Below, piece after piece: positions 1 through 7,605 of a stretch of DNA of 64,000 nt (its first letter is position 1; the number at the start of each line of letters is the position of its first letter). Below the pieces are notes generated by a model. The model was given only the letters and a program-made list of their open reading frames with translations. It did no database searches and had not been told where the DNA came from. The position numbers and the translations under genes were made by a program. Origin of the DNA: Bradyrhizobium diazoefficiens (lineage in GTDB: Bacteria; Pseudomonadota; Alphaproteobacteria; Rhizobiales; Xanthobacteraceae); assembly GCF_018131185.1 (NCBI RefSeq), contig NZ_JAFCJE010000004.1, forward strand, positions 841,188 through 905,187, read 5' to 3'.

Positions 1-456
1 GCCGGCGCAGACCACGGGAATGTTGACCGAGCCGAGCGTCGCCTTGACCGTGCCCTTGGCCGATACGGCGCGCGACCACACCGGAAACCTCATCTCGTGC
101 AGTGCTTCGACGTCGCGGCAGCCGGCGTCGATGACCAGACCCTGCACGCCGCGCGCCTGCAGCGAGGTCGCCAGCAGTTCACCGAACATGCCGTCGGTAT
201 TGTCGGTGGTGCAGCCGACGACGAGGATGTCACCCTTCCTGCATTGCTCGACCGCGACATGGATCATCCAGTTGTCGCCGGGCTGCGCCAGCACGGTGAC
301 GGCAGGCCCCGCAATTGCCGCCCCCGGCCAGACCGGCCGCAAGTAAGGCTTCATCAGGCCGATGCGCCCATAGGCCTCATGCACCGTCGAGACGCCGTAG
401 TCCGCCATGCCGGCGGGATCGGCTCGCTCAATGTTGCGGACGACGACAGGCTTCAT
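1..456 (-). CDS. ligK: 4-carboxy-4-hydroxy-2-oxoadipate aldolase (RraA fold), 3' part outside window
   Basis: Reading leftwards from an ATG at 456, the frame stays open to the window edge and gives 152 residues beginning MKPVVVRNIERADP. The segments GRIGLMKPYLRPVWPG, CTTDNTDGMFGELLATSLQ and GLVIDAGCRD are the phosphate/metal-site regions of RraA-fold class II aldolases. This family (LigK, GalC, ProA) splits 4-carboxy-4-hydroxy-2-oxoadipate into pyruvate and oxaloacetate, the last step of protocatechuate/gallate 4,5-cleavage. The start overlaps the galB stop by 4 bp (ATGA), so the two are translationally coupled. The assignment rests mainly on the galB-ligI context, because RraA-fold proteins have several functions. 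The last third or so of the protein is missing. Confidence 0.8.
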   Translation of the reverse strand, partial: MKPVVVRNIERADPAGMADYGVSTVHEAYGRIGLMKPYLRPVWPGAAIAGPAVTVLAQPGDNWMIHVAVEQCRKGDILVVGCTTDNTDGMFGELLATSLQARGVQGLVIDAGCRDVEALHEMRFPVWSRAVSAKGTVKATLGSVNIPVVCAG

Positions 457-1166
457 GCCAGCTCCTCCGCAACGGTCGGAAACAGGCGTTGATAGGCCTC
501 TCCATAGGTCATGGGCACGCCGGTGTTGCGGCTGCCCTGAATGCCGCGATTGAGCGCGACGCGCTCGTAATAACCCCAGAGATGTTTCTGCGCGGCCAGG
601 ATCTGGAATGCCTCGTACTTCTCCTTCCAGACCTCGTCGATCTTGAGAAGCAGATCGGGCTTGTAGTTGCACTGTTCCGGCTGATGCGGCTCGAACAAGA
701 ACACCGGCGGCGCCGAATATTTGTACTGCGCACCGGGCTTGTGGCCCATCGCCTGCGCGACCACGCGCGTTTCCTGCGCGAAATGCGCGGCGTTGGGATG
801 GTCGAAATTATATGGGTCCTCCAACGCGTGCGTCAGAACGAAGCTCGGGTTGAGCTCGCGGTAAATGTCGACCATGCGGTCGAAATGCGCCTCGGTGAGC
901 TTCAGCGGATAGTCGCCGCAGTCGAAGAACTCGATCTCTGCACCCAGAAGCCTCGCCGCCCGCTCCGCCTCGTCCTTGCGGCCGGCCTTGACCGATTCCA
1001 GCGTCGCGCCTTTTTCCTTCCAGGCGAATTGGCTTTCGCCGCGCTCGCCGAAGGACATGCAGACGATCTTCATGCGGTAGCCCTTCTTCGCATGGAGCGC
1101 GATGGCGCCGCCGGCGCGCCAGACGAAATCGCCGGGATGGGCGGTGATCACCAGACCTGTTTTCAT
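453..1166 (-). CDS. galB: 4-oxalomesaconate hydratase (PIG-L/LmbE family)
   Basis: 237 residues with the PIG-L fold metal site AHPGDFVWRAGG at residues 9-20 (H10, D13) and a DHPNAAH segment near 122-128 that supplies a third ligand. The string SFGERGES and the late segment FEPHQPEQCNYKPD match what I remember of Pseudomonas putida GalB, which hydrates 4-oxalomesaconate to 4-carboxy-4-hydroxy-2-oxoadipate, rather than the deacetylases of the family. An AAAGGAG ribosome site lies just upstream of the ATG. It sits between ligI and ligK, exactly the order of steps in the pathway. An N-deacetylase role is the alternative, but context argues against it. Confidence 0.88.
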   Translation of the reverse strand: MKTGLVITAHPGDFVWRAGGAIALHAKKGYRMKIVCMSFGERGESQFAWKEKGATLESVKAGRKDEAERAARLLGAEIEFFDCGDYPLKLTEAHFDRMVDIYRELNPSFVLTHALEDPYNFDHPNAAHFAQETRVVAQAMGHKPGAQYKYSAPPVFLFEPHQPEQCNYKPDLLLKIDEVWKEKYEAFQILAAQKHLWGYYERVALNRGIQGSRNTGVPMTYGEAYQRLFPTVAEELA

Positions 1167-1221
1167 GGGACACTCCTTTCGTTCGCATGCATCCCGCGCA
1201 GCTCGTCGATCGTTAGCGACC

Positions 1222-2139
1222 TCATTGGCCGAACCCGAACAGACGCGCGGGATTGTCGACCAGGATCTTCCGCTGCAACTCCGGCTCCGGCGCGAACAGC
1301 GGAATGAGGTCGACGAGGTCGCCGTCGTTCGGCATCACCTTGACGTTGGGATGCGGCCAGTCCGTGCCCCAGACGACGCGGTCGGCCGCGGTCTCGACGA
1401 TCCTGCGGGCGAACGGCACCGCGTCGGTGAACGGCGGACCGCTCGACGACACCCGCTCCGAGCCGCAGATCTTGACCCAGCATTTCTCGTCACGCCGCAT
1501 CAGCTCGATCAGGATCCTGAACGGAAGCTGGTCGAGCCCGTCGGACGCCTTCACCCGTCCCATATGGTCGATGGTGTAGCTCAGCGGCAGCTTCGCCAGC
1601 ATGTCGGCATAGTCCGGCAGGTCGACCGCGTCGAAATGCAAATCGATGTGCCAGCCGAGCGGCGCGACCATGGCGATGACGCGATCGAACACGCCCTTGT
1701 CAGGCACCCCGCCGAGATGGCGGACGAAATTGAATCGGCAGCCGCGAAAGCCGCCTTCGTGCAAAGTGCGAAGCCCGCGCTCGGTGATGGTGTCGTCCAT
1801 ATTGGCGACCGCGCGGTAGGCACCATTGCTCTGCGCGATGGCATCGAGCGCCACCGTGTTGTCCGTGCCGTGCACGCTGGCATTGACGATGACCGCGCGC
1901 TCGACACCGAGCTTGGCATGCAGCCCGCGAAAGGCCTCGAGCGGAGCATCCGGCGGCGTGTAGGAGCGATCCGGCGCATAAGGATATTTCGCGCCTGGCC
2001 CGAAGATATGGCAGTGCGCATCGCAGGACAGTTTCGGCAGCTTGAACGCCGGCGTGCGCGTGTTCGGATCTGGCGGCGGGATGGTCGGCGTGTACATCAT
2101 CGTCATCAGGTGAACCGCCGAAGCGAGACGTTCATTCAA
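1222..2139 (-). CDS. ligI: 2-pyrone-4,6-dicarboxylate lactonase (amidohydrolase family)
   Basis: 305 residues with the amidohydrolase HxH pair in DAHCHIFGPG (H42, H44), the region FNFVRHLGG, and the C-terminal GTDWPHPN (Asp about 260). All three are diagnostic of LigI, the metal-independent lactonase that opens 2-pyrone-4,6-dicarboxylate to 4-oxalomesaconate. The product is the GalB substrate, encoded next. The annotated ATG overlaps the tetR stop by 4 bp. Internal ATGs 11-15 codons in (MTMMYTPT) are alternative starts, since the conserved part begins near residue 33. A 55-bp gap separates it from galB. Confidence 0.9.
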   Translation of the reverse strand: MNERLASAVHLMTMMYTPTIPPPDPNTRTPAFKLPKLSCDAHCHIFGPGAKYPYAPDRSYTPPDAPLEAFRGLHAKLGVERAVIVNASVHGTDNTVALDAIAQSNGAYRAVANMDDTITERGLRTLHEGGFRGCRFNFVRHLGGVPDKGVFDRVIAMVAPLGWHIDLHFDAVDLPDYADMLAKLPLSYTIDHMGRVKASDGLDQLPFRILIELMRRDEKCWVKICGSERVSSSGPPFTDAVPFARRIVETAADRVVWGTDWPHPNVKVMPNDGDLVDLIPLFAPEPELQRKILVDNPARLFGFGQ

Positions 2140-2846
2140 GTCTTGCCGCTGACGGCCGGCCGCCGGCGCGCCGGCGCGGCATGATCGAGCGGCGGCGCCT
2201 GGAACGCGGCAACCGTGGCCTGCACCAGTTGCTCGATGGCACCCGCGGGATCGCCGCCATCGGCCTCACCGCGCGACAGGCGCGTCACGCGCTCCGGCGT
2301 CACCAGCGAATAATAGAGCGCGCCGAGCAGGAAGTGACTGCGCCAGACGATGTCGGTGCGGGGGATATGCGGCAGGCTCGCGTGGATCGCATCGATGAAG
2401 GCGTGGCTGGTGTCGTCAAAGGTCTGCGCGATGATTTTACGCGCGACGTCGTTACCCTCGGCTGACATCACGGCGCGCAATCGCGTGAAGCGCGCCCCGC
2501 CGCCGGCAAGATCGCTGCCCGAGGTGAAGGCTGGCACGACATAGGCGCGCACGATCGCCTCCAGCCGGTCCTGGAGATCGCGCACGCGGCTTGCGGCGGC
2601 GAGCAGTTCCGAACGGCGCAGGTTCATCGGCCCGCAATGGCGCCGGTAGATCTCCAGCAGCAGGCCATCCTTGGTCTTGAAATGATAGGTCACGCTGCCG
2701 GGATTCGCCCCGGCGGCTTGCGCGATGTCGCGCACCGAGACGGCATTGAAGCCGTTGGTGGCGAACAGCTCCTCGGCGGCGGCGAGGATCGCCTCGCGCA
2801 TGTTCGGCTTGCGGGCCGTTTCCTTGCTGACGGGGTTGCGTGCCAT
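2136..2846 (-). CDS. TetR-family repressor of the ligI-galB-ligK operon
   Basis: 236 residues. The N-terminal helix-turn-helix spans about residues 17-62 (NMREAILAAAEELF, then SVRDIAQAAGANPGSVTYHFKTKDGLL), typical of TetR. The remainder is a helical ligand domain without recognised specificity. It is the first gene of the minus-strand operon and is coupled to ligI by an ATGA overlap. A perfect 18-bp palindrome begins 5 bp upstream of its start, so autoregulation is likely. The same palindrome lies upstream of the extradiol dioxygenase gene at 25,972. The ligand is presumably an aromatic acid or ring-cleavage intermediate (inference). The frame continues open upstream of 2846, but the HTH and promoter position fix the start. 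Confidence 0.88.
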   Translation of the reverse strand: MARNPVSKETARKPNMREAILAAAEELFATNGFNAVSVRDIAQAAGANPGSVTYHFKTKDGLLLEIYRRHCGPMNLRRSELLAAASRVRDLQDRLEAIVRAYVVPAFTSGSDLAGGGARFTRLRAVMSAEGNDVARKIIAQTFDDTSHAFIDAIHASLPHIPRTDIVWRSHFLLGALYYSLVTPERVTRLSRGEADGGDPAGAIEQLVQATVAAFQAPPLDHAAPARRRPAVSGKT

Positions 2847-2850
2847 GAGA

Positions 2851-2868
2851 TTTGTACTATCGTACAAA
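2851..2868. promoter_or_regulatory. Palindromic operator A, TetR type
   Basis: TTTGTACTATCGTACAAA: perfect 7-bp arms around a 4-bp spacer, between divergent tetR (start 2846) and tctC (start 2952). It matches site E (26,079-26,100) at 16 of 18 positions. Binding by the adjacent TetR protein is inferred. Confidence 0.75.
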
Positions 2869-2951
2869 AGATCAGGTCTCGTCAACAAGAACCGAGGGCC
2901 ATGGCCGGTGACCGCCGGCACGCGCACGAATGCCCTTTTGGAGTGCTGGAA

Positions 2952-3932
2952 ATGCTGGGTTTGAACAAGAAGATCGGCGCTCTGATGCTGGGTGCCGGTC
3001 TGCTGCTGGCGGGCAGTGCCGCTCAGGCCGCGGACAATTATCCGAGCAAGCCGGTCCACATCCTGGTCCCCTACGCCGCTGGCGGCGCGGTCGACGTGCT
3101 CGCGCGCACGCTGGGCCAGGCACTGGCCAAGACCTGGGGACAGCAACCGGTGGTCGACAACCGTCCCGGCGCCGGAGGCATCGTCGCCTCGCAGGCGCTG
3201 ACTCAGGCCGCGCCCGACGGTTACACCTTGATCCTGGTCGCGAGCGGCCATCCGCTCAACCAGTTCATCTATCCGAGCGTGCCCTACGACACGTTCAAGG
3301 ATTTCACGGCGATCACAGAGGTAGCCTCCTCGCCGCTCGCGATCGTCGTGGCCAAGGACAGCCCCTACAAGACGCTCGGCGATCTCCTGGCGGCCGCGAA
3401 GAAGGAGCCGGACAAGCTCTCCTACGGCATGTCCGGCAACGGCACCTCGGCGCATCTGGCGGGCGAGCTGTTGAAACACATGTCCGGCACCAAGATCGTC
3501 GCGATCCCCTACAAGGGCGGCGCGCCCGCGCTGAGAGCCGTGATCGCAGGCGAGATCCCGCTCAGCATCAATCCGCTCGCAGAAGCGATCGGCCAGCTTG
3601 AAAACGGCCCGGTGCGCGCGCTTGCCGTGACTTCGGCCGAGCGATCCAAGGCGCTGCCGGATGTACCGACCATCGCCGAGTCGGGTGTACCCGGCTACGA
3701 CGTTTCGGTGTGGTGGGGCGTGCTGGGGCCGGCAAAGATGCCGCCGCAGATCGTGGCGAAGCTCGAGACCGATCTCAAGGTGGCACTTCGGGATCCGAAC
3801 GTGCTGTCGACGCTCGGCAAGATCGGCGCAACCCCGGTCGGCTCCTCGGCCAAGGAGTTTGACGCCTATCTGCACGCCGAGGCGACCAAGTGGGAGCCGG
3901 TGCTCAAGGCCGCCAACATCCGCGCCCAGTGA
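2952..3932 (+). CDS. Tripartite tricarboxylate transporter substrate-binding protein (TctC/Bug family)
   Basis: 326 residues. There is a signal peptide (MLGLNKKIGALMLGAGLLLAG, cleavage after AAQA) followed by YPSKPVHILVPYAAGGAVDVLAR and the NRPGAGGIVA loop, hallmarks of Bug/TctC periplasmic binding proteins. The ATG at 2952 is chosen because GGAG lies 8 bp upstream and the signal peptide begins there. No TctA/TctB membrane subunits are in the window. Relatives bind aromatic carboxylates such as terephthalate or isophthalate as well as tricarboxylates. Being divergent from tetR across operator A, it may deliver the substrate of the lig/gal pathway (inference). Confidence 0.88.
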   Translation: MLGLNKKIGALMLGAGLLLAGSAAQAADNYPSKPVHILVPYAAGGAVDVLARTLGQALAKTWGQQPVVDNRPGAGGIVASQALTQAAPDGYTLILVASGHPLNQFIYPSVPYDTFKDFTAITEVASSPLAIVVAKDSPYKTLGDLLAAAKKEPDKLSYGMSGNGTSAHLAGELLKHMSGTKIVAIPYKGGAPALRAVIAGEIPLSINPLAEAIGQLENGPVRALAVTSAERSKALPDVPTIAESGVPGYDVSVWWGVLGPAKMPPQIVAKLETDLKVALRDPNVLSTLGKIGATPVGSSAKEFDAYLHAEATKWEPVLKAANIRAQ

Positions 3933-3954
3933 GCTCTTCAGATGCAAGCGGCGG

Positions 3955-5100
3955 TCAGTTATGCGCACTCGCCCGCATCTTCTCGGGCGGCGCGGGGCCC
4001 TGCATGAAATCGGTATCATCGCCACCGCCCGACGGGATCAGGATCGCCCGCTCGCGCGGCAGCGCCTCCGGCATCTCGTCACGAATGAAGGCCACCAGCC
4101 TTTCCCGGATCTCGCAGCGCAGGTCCCAGGATTGCGGCGCGTTCCTCGCGCTGACCAGCGCGCGAAGCTCAATGGTGCGCGCATCCGCATCGATCACCTG
4201 AAGATTGACCACGGCGCCATCCCAGAGCTTGGAGTCCTTCACCGCTTCCTCCAGCCAGCGCCTGATGCGCGACACGTCGGCGCGGTAATCGACATGGAGC
4301 GCGATGACGCCGATCAGAGATGCGGTGTCGCGGGTCCAATTCTGGAACGGCTTCTCGATGAAGTAGGACAACGGCACCACCATGCGGCGCCAGTCCCACA
4401 GCCGGATCACGACATAGGTCGCGGCGATGTCCTCGATCCAGCCCCATTCGTTCTCGATGATCACCGCGTCCTCGATGCGGATCGGCTGGGTGATGGCGAT
4501 CTGCAGGCCCGCGATCAGGTTGCTGAGCAGCGGCCGTGCGGCAAGACCGACGATGATACCGGCCGCACCGGCGGAGGCGAACAGGCTGACGCCGTACTGC
4601 CGGACCGAGTCGAACGTCATCAATGCGGTCGATACCGTGATGATGACGATGATGGTGTCGGTGACGCGCTTGAACACGCGGACCTGCGTGACGTGCTTGC
4701 GGGCGACGAAATTCTCGGTGACGTCACGAAAATTCTGCAGATAGCGCGCCGCACTCATGTCGACGATCCGGATCGAGATCCAGCCGATCAGGGCAATGAC
4801 GGCGACGACGAACAGCCGCATGAGTGGCGTGCGGATCGTGTCGTCGAGCGGCGCGAGCGGCAGCACCAATGCGACCGCGCCAAGACACAGCGCCAGCTGA
4901 GCCGGGCCCGTCGTACGCTCGATGAACACGCTTAAAAGCGGGAGACGAGTTCCGAAGGCGCGATTGAGGAGCCAGGCCGCAAGCCGATGCAGGGCAAGGG
5001 CCAGCAGGATCGCGCCGAGCACCAGGCTGAGGCCGACAAACCACGACGGTATCCAGCCGAACATCGTGTCGATGTCCGCCATGAGGGCCTGCCAATTCAT
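3955..5100 (-). CDS. MscS-family mechanosensitive channel
   Basis: 381 residues with N-terminal membrane helices (IPSWFVGLSLVLGAILLALAL, then helices near residues 65-110). These are followed by the pore-lining helix and beta domain of the MscS family: GLAARPLLSNLIAGLQIAITQPIRIEDAV, then ENEWGWIEDIAATYVVIRLWDWRRMVVPLSYF. It probably releases ions on osmotic downshock in the inner membrane. ATG 5100 is preceded by GGGGAC. It converges on tctC and is not part of either catabolic operon. Confidence 0.9.
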   Translation of the reverse strand: MNWQALMADIDTMFGWIPSWFVGLSLVLGAILLALALHRLAAWLLNRAFGTRLPLLSVFIERTTGPAQLALCLGAVALVLPLAPLDDTIRTPLMRLFVVAVIALIGWISIRIVDMSAARYLQNFRDVTENFVARKHVTQVRVFKRVTDTIIVIITVSTALMTFDSVRQYGVSLFASAGAAGIIVGLAARPLLSNLIAGLQIAITQPIRIEDAVIIENEWGWIEDIAATYVVIRLWDWRRMVVPLSYFIEKPFQNWTRDTASLIGVIALHVDYRADVSRIRRWLEEAVKDSKLWDGAVVNLQVIDADARTIELRALVSARNAPQSWDLRCEIRERLVAFIRDEMPEALPRERAILIPSGGGDDTDFMQGPAPPEKMRASAHN

Positions 5101-5225
5101 TGCTGTCCCCGTTTGCATTCGCGTAGCCGGCTCAACGCCTCCCGGCCGGCTTCGGTCCCCCGCCCTGTGCAACGCAGCATTCCACAAGTGCAACCGTTGC
5201 CGAATTGGGCTAGTTTGCGACGCTC

Positions 5226-6476
5226 ATGACTCGACGAAGCGGCAGCGCCGATCTTCCCTTGCACACCGGACGGGTTCCGCCGTGGCTGGCGAACCGTATG
5301 GCCTCGCTCGGGTCGATCGTCACGCAGGCGATTGTGCAGCATTATGGCCGCGATGCGTTCCTCCAGCGGCTATCTCATCCGTTCTGGTTCCAGTCATTCG
5401 GCGCCGTCATGGGAATGGACTGGCACTCCTCCGGCATCACGACCTCCGTGATCGGCGCGCTGAAGCGCGGGCTCGGGCCGCTTCAGGACGAGCTCGGGAT
5501 CTATGTCTGCGGCGGACGCGGCCAGCATTCGCGCAAGACACCGGACGAATTGATGCAGCTCGGCGACCGCGTTGGATTCGACGGCGCAAAGCTGACTCGC
5601 GCAAGCCGCCTGGTGGCGAAGGTCGACAGCGCGGCCGTGCAAGACGGCTTCGACCTCTATCTCCACGGCTTCTTCGTCACCGCCGACGGCAAATGGACGG
5701 TGGTGCAGCAGGGCATGAATGGCGACAAGCGGCAGGCGCGACGCTATCACTGGCATTCCGTGGCGCTGAAGAGCTTCGTCGATACGCCGCATAGCGCGAT
5801 TGACGGGCCGCAACAGGGTGAGATCGTCAATCTCACCGACCATCGCGCCGAAATCTCGCGGAGCGCGCAGCTCGATCTGCTGGGGGATCTCGGCCCCGAT
5901 CGCATCGTGTGCGAATTCGAACGACTCTTGGGGACCGGGCCCGAGCCGGCACAGGCGATGCTGCCGCACCTGATCATGCCCGCGCATCACGATGTCAGGC
6001 CCAAGGACGTGTTCGCACGCCGCCTGCACGGCACCCTCGCCGCCGCAGCCGAGCGCGGCCCGGTCGATTTTCCCGAACTGCTGCTGACGCCGGGCGTCGG
6101 CGCGCGCACCGTCCGCTCACTGGCGATGGTCGCGGAGGTCGTGCACGGCGCGCCCTACCGTTTCGAGGATCCAGCACGTTTCTCGCTCGCCCATGGCGGC
6201 AAGGACCGGCATCCCTATCCCGTCCCGATCAAGGTCTATGACGAGACCATCCGCGTGCTGAAGGGTGCGGTCCGGAACGCGAAGCTCGGACGCGACGAGG
6301 AAATGCAGGCGATCAAGCGCCTCGACGACCAGGCGCGGCGGCTGGAACGCACAGCGAGCGGACCACCGATCGAGGCCTACATCGCCAACGAGCGTGCGGC
6401 TTCGCCGGATCTCGATGGCCGCTCCGTGTTCGGTTGGGAGCGCGACCTAAAGCCGACAAAAAAGCGGACCGGCTGA
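5226..6476 (+). CDS. DUF763-domain protein
   Basis: 416 residues matching the DUF763 family: N-terminal SADLPLHTGRVPPWL, the HPFWFQSFGAVMGMDWHSSGITTSV block, CGGRGQHSRKTPDEL, and later LTPGVGARTVRSLAMVAEVVHGAPYRFEDPARF. The LLLTPGVGARTVRSLA stretch resembles a helix-hairpin-helix DNA-contact motif. The family has no established function that I know of. A nucleic-acid role is plausible because of the HhH-like segment (inference). It stands alone, divergent from the mscS gene. Its last codons are shared with the terminator of the convergent gene at 6511. Confidence 0.8.
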   Translation: MTRRSGSADLPLHTGRVPPWLANRMASLGSIVTQAIVQHYGRDAFLQRLSHPFWFQSFGAVMGMDWHSSGITTSVIGALKRGLGPLQDELGIYVCGGRGQHSRKTPDELMQLGDRVGFDGAKLTRASRLVAKVDSAAVQDGFDLYLHGFFVTADGKWTVVQQGMNGDKRQARRYHWHSVALKSFVDTPHSAIDGPQQGEIVNLTDHRAEISRSAQLDLLGDLGPDRIVCEFERLLGTGPEPAQAMLPHLIMPAHHDVRPKDVFARRLHGTLAAAAERGPVDFPELLLTPGVGARTVRSLAMVAEVVHGAPYRFEDPARFSLAHGGKDRHPYPVPIKVYDETIRVLKGAVRNAKLGRDEEMQAIKRLDDQARRLERTASGPPIEAYIANERAASPDLDGRSVFGWERDLKPTKKRTG

Positions 6477-6486
6477 ACGCCGGTCC
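6458..6486 (-). terminator. Rho-independent terminator of the 6511-7467 small-gene array
   Basis: Read on the minus strand: 8-bp perfect stem GGACCGGC / GCCGGTCC with a 5-nt loop, then a T-rich run complementary to the AAAAAA at 6458-6463. It lies just past the 6511 stop and inside the end of the DUF763 gene. Confidence 0.7.
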
Positions 6487-6510
6487 TCAAGTTCAGCGGG
6501 AGGAACGTTC

Positions 6511-6753
6511 TCAGGTCTCGTCGGTCTCCGGCTTCTCGTCGAGCCGGTTGGCTGCGTGATCCTGATACTGTTCGGTCTGGATGGATTTGCCGTCCATGCC
6601 GCGAATGTCCGAATGCTGCTTCTTGTCGCGGTTGGACAGCACCATGTTGTCGCCGATCTTGTCCTTGGGAATATCGGCCATGGCGCCGGTGCCGTCGCCC
6701 TTGCCGTGCATTCCCGATCTGAAGTGCGTCTTGCTGCCGTGCCCACTTGGCAT
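6511..6753 (-). CDS. Small hydrophilic protein, unknown function
   Basis: 80 residues starting MPSGHGSKTHFRSG. It is rich in D, K, Q and G, with no cysteine or hydrophobic segment, so it is probably disordered. ATG 6753 has AGGAG at an ideal distance; an upstream in-frame ATG at 6780 lacks this. It is the last of four similarly charged small genes running leftwards from 7467, followed by a clear terminator. No family recognised. Strong ribosome sites make real expression likely, and the composition resembles stress-associated hydrophilins (inference). Confidence 0.6.
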   Translation of the reverse strand: MPSGHGSKTHFRSGMHGKGDGTGAMADIPKDKIGDNMVLSNRDKKQHSDIRGMDGKSIQTEQYQDHAANRLDEKPETDET

Positions 6754-6786
6754 CGGTTTCTCCTCTTGTAGTGATCTCACGACGAC

Positions 6787-7050
6787 TTAATGCTTCTGTT
6801 GCGCCGGTGTCGGTTTCGGCGGCTTGTGGCCACTCTGGCCAGCGTGATTGTGCTTGTTGTGGTCGCTCTCCTGGTTGAGACCGCCGCGGCTCACCGGAAA
6901 TTCGCTCTGCCGAGCTTCAGGTTGCGTACGACGGATGCCCGCATCCGGGGGACTGCGACCGGCGGCCCGATCGAGCTCTTGCCCGTCGGGGGTGTCGGGC
7001 TTGCGCTCGAGAATGCGCACCTGCTGTTCGTGGGTTTTCCTGCCTTGCAT
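6787..7050 (-). CDS. Small charged protein, unknown function
   Basis: 87 residues beginning MQGRKTHEQQVRILERKPDTPDGQ and ending in a H/N/K/P-rich tail (HNKHNHAGQSGHKPPKP). The first part, EQQVRILERKPDTPD, has some conserved-looking character. The tail is low complexity and could bind metal through its histidines (inference). ATG 7050 is chosen for the GGGAG 9 bp upstream; the frame extends further without such a site. Second to last of four co-directional small genes. Confidence 0.5.
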   Translation of the reverse strand: MQGRKTHEQQVRILERKPDTPDGQELDRAAGRSPPDAGIRRTQPEARQSEFPVSRGGLNQESDHNKHNHAGQSGHKPPKPTPAQQKH

Positions 7051-7066
7051 CCGGATCTCCCAATCC

Positions 7067-7267
7067 TCACCTGCCTCCGCCCTTTCCCGTCTCGTCGTGG
7101 GCGTGATGCGAGTCGCGCTCGCCTCCGCCACCCGAGACGCGGCTGTGATTGCGCTGCGAATTATCCGCCGGCGGCTTCTTCACCTGCAGCGGCGCCTTCG
7201 CGTTCTCATGTGATGCGCCAGGTCCGCCCTGGCGAATGCTGTTTGGTGTCTTGGTGGATGTCGACAT
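7067..7267 (-). CDS. Small disordered protein, unknown function
   Basis: 66 residues, MSTSTKTPNSIRQGGPG at the start and a glycine/histidine-rich end (GGGGERDSHHAHDETGKGGGR). No hydrophobic segment. The ATG is preceded by GAGGAGG, close to a perfect anti-SD match. Part of the 6511-7467 array. No homologous family recognised. Confidence 0.5.
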   Translation of the reverse strand: MSTSTKTPNSIRQGGPGASHENAKAPLQVKKPPADNSQRNHSRVSGGGGERDSHHAHDETGKGGGR

Positions 7268-7281
7268 GGGATGTCGCCTCC

Positions 7282-7467
7282 TCAGCGGTCTTGCTGGTAG
7301 CCCTGATTGGTCGTGTTTTGCTTGATGTTGCCCTGCTGCCCCTGCTGGTCCGGATTTTCCGCACGCTGCTGGCCGCGCGGGCCCTGATCAGGCGACATTT
7401 GTTTGCCGTCGCCAGTTCCCTTCCGGCTCTGATTGTCCGGCGGAACATTCGGCATTCTGCTGGTCAT
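7282..7467 (-). CDS. Small Q/N-rich disordered protein, unknown function
   Basis: 61 residues starting MTSRMPNVPPDNQSRKGTGDG, followed by repeated Q, N and G (QQRAENPDQQGQQGNIKQN). Low complexity and polar throughout, as in hydrophilin-like stress proteins. ATG 7467 has GGAGG 7 bp upstream. It is the first of the four-gene array; the 138 bp between it and the P450 gene presumably hold the array promoter, but I see no clear -35/-10. Confidence 0.5.
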   Translation of the reverse strand: MTSRMPNVPPDNQSRKGTGDGKQMSPDQGPRGQQRAENPDQQGQQGNIKQNTTNQGYQQDR

Positions 7468-7605
7468 GATCCAACCTCCGTGAGATCTGGAAACCTCGGG
7501 CACGGAGCCTCTTCGGTGACGTGCGCGCGGTCCTGGAGGACAACAGCAAGCGCTGCGCACCGTTCCTGGCAGCCCACGATCAGCGACGATTTGCCAAAGG
7601 CAAGC

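Noticed and set aside
2847..4025. N-terminal extension of the TetR frame
   Set aside because: The open frame upstream of 2846 runs antisense through tctC and the operator; the HTH domain begins near residue 17 from 2846.
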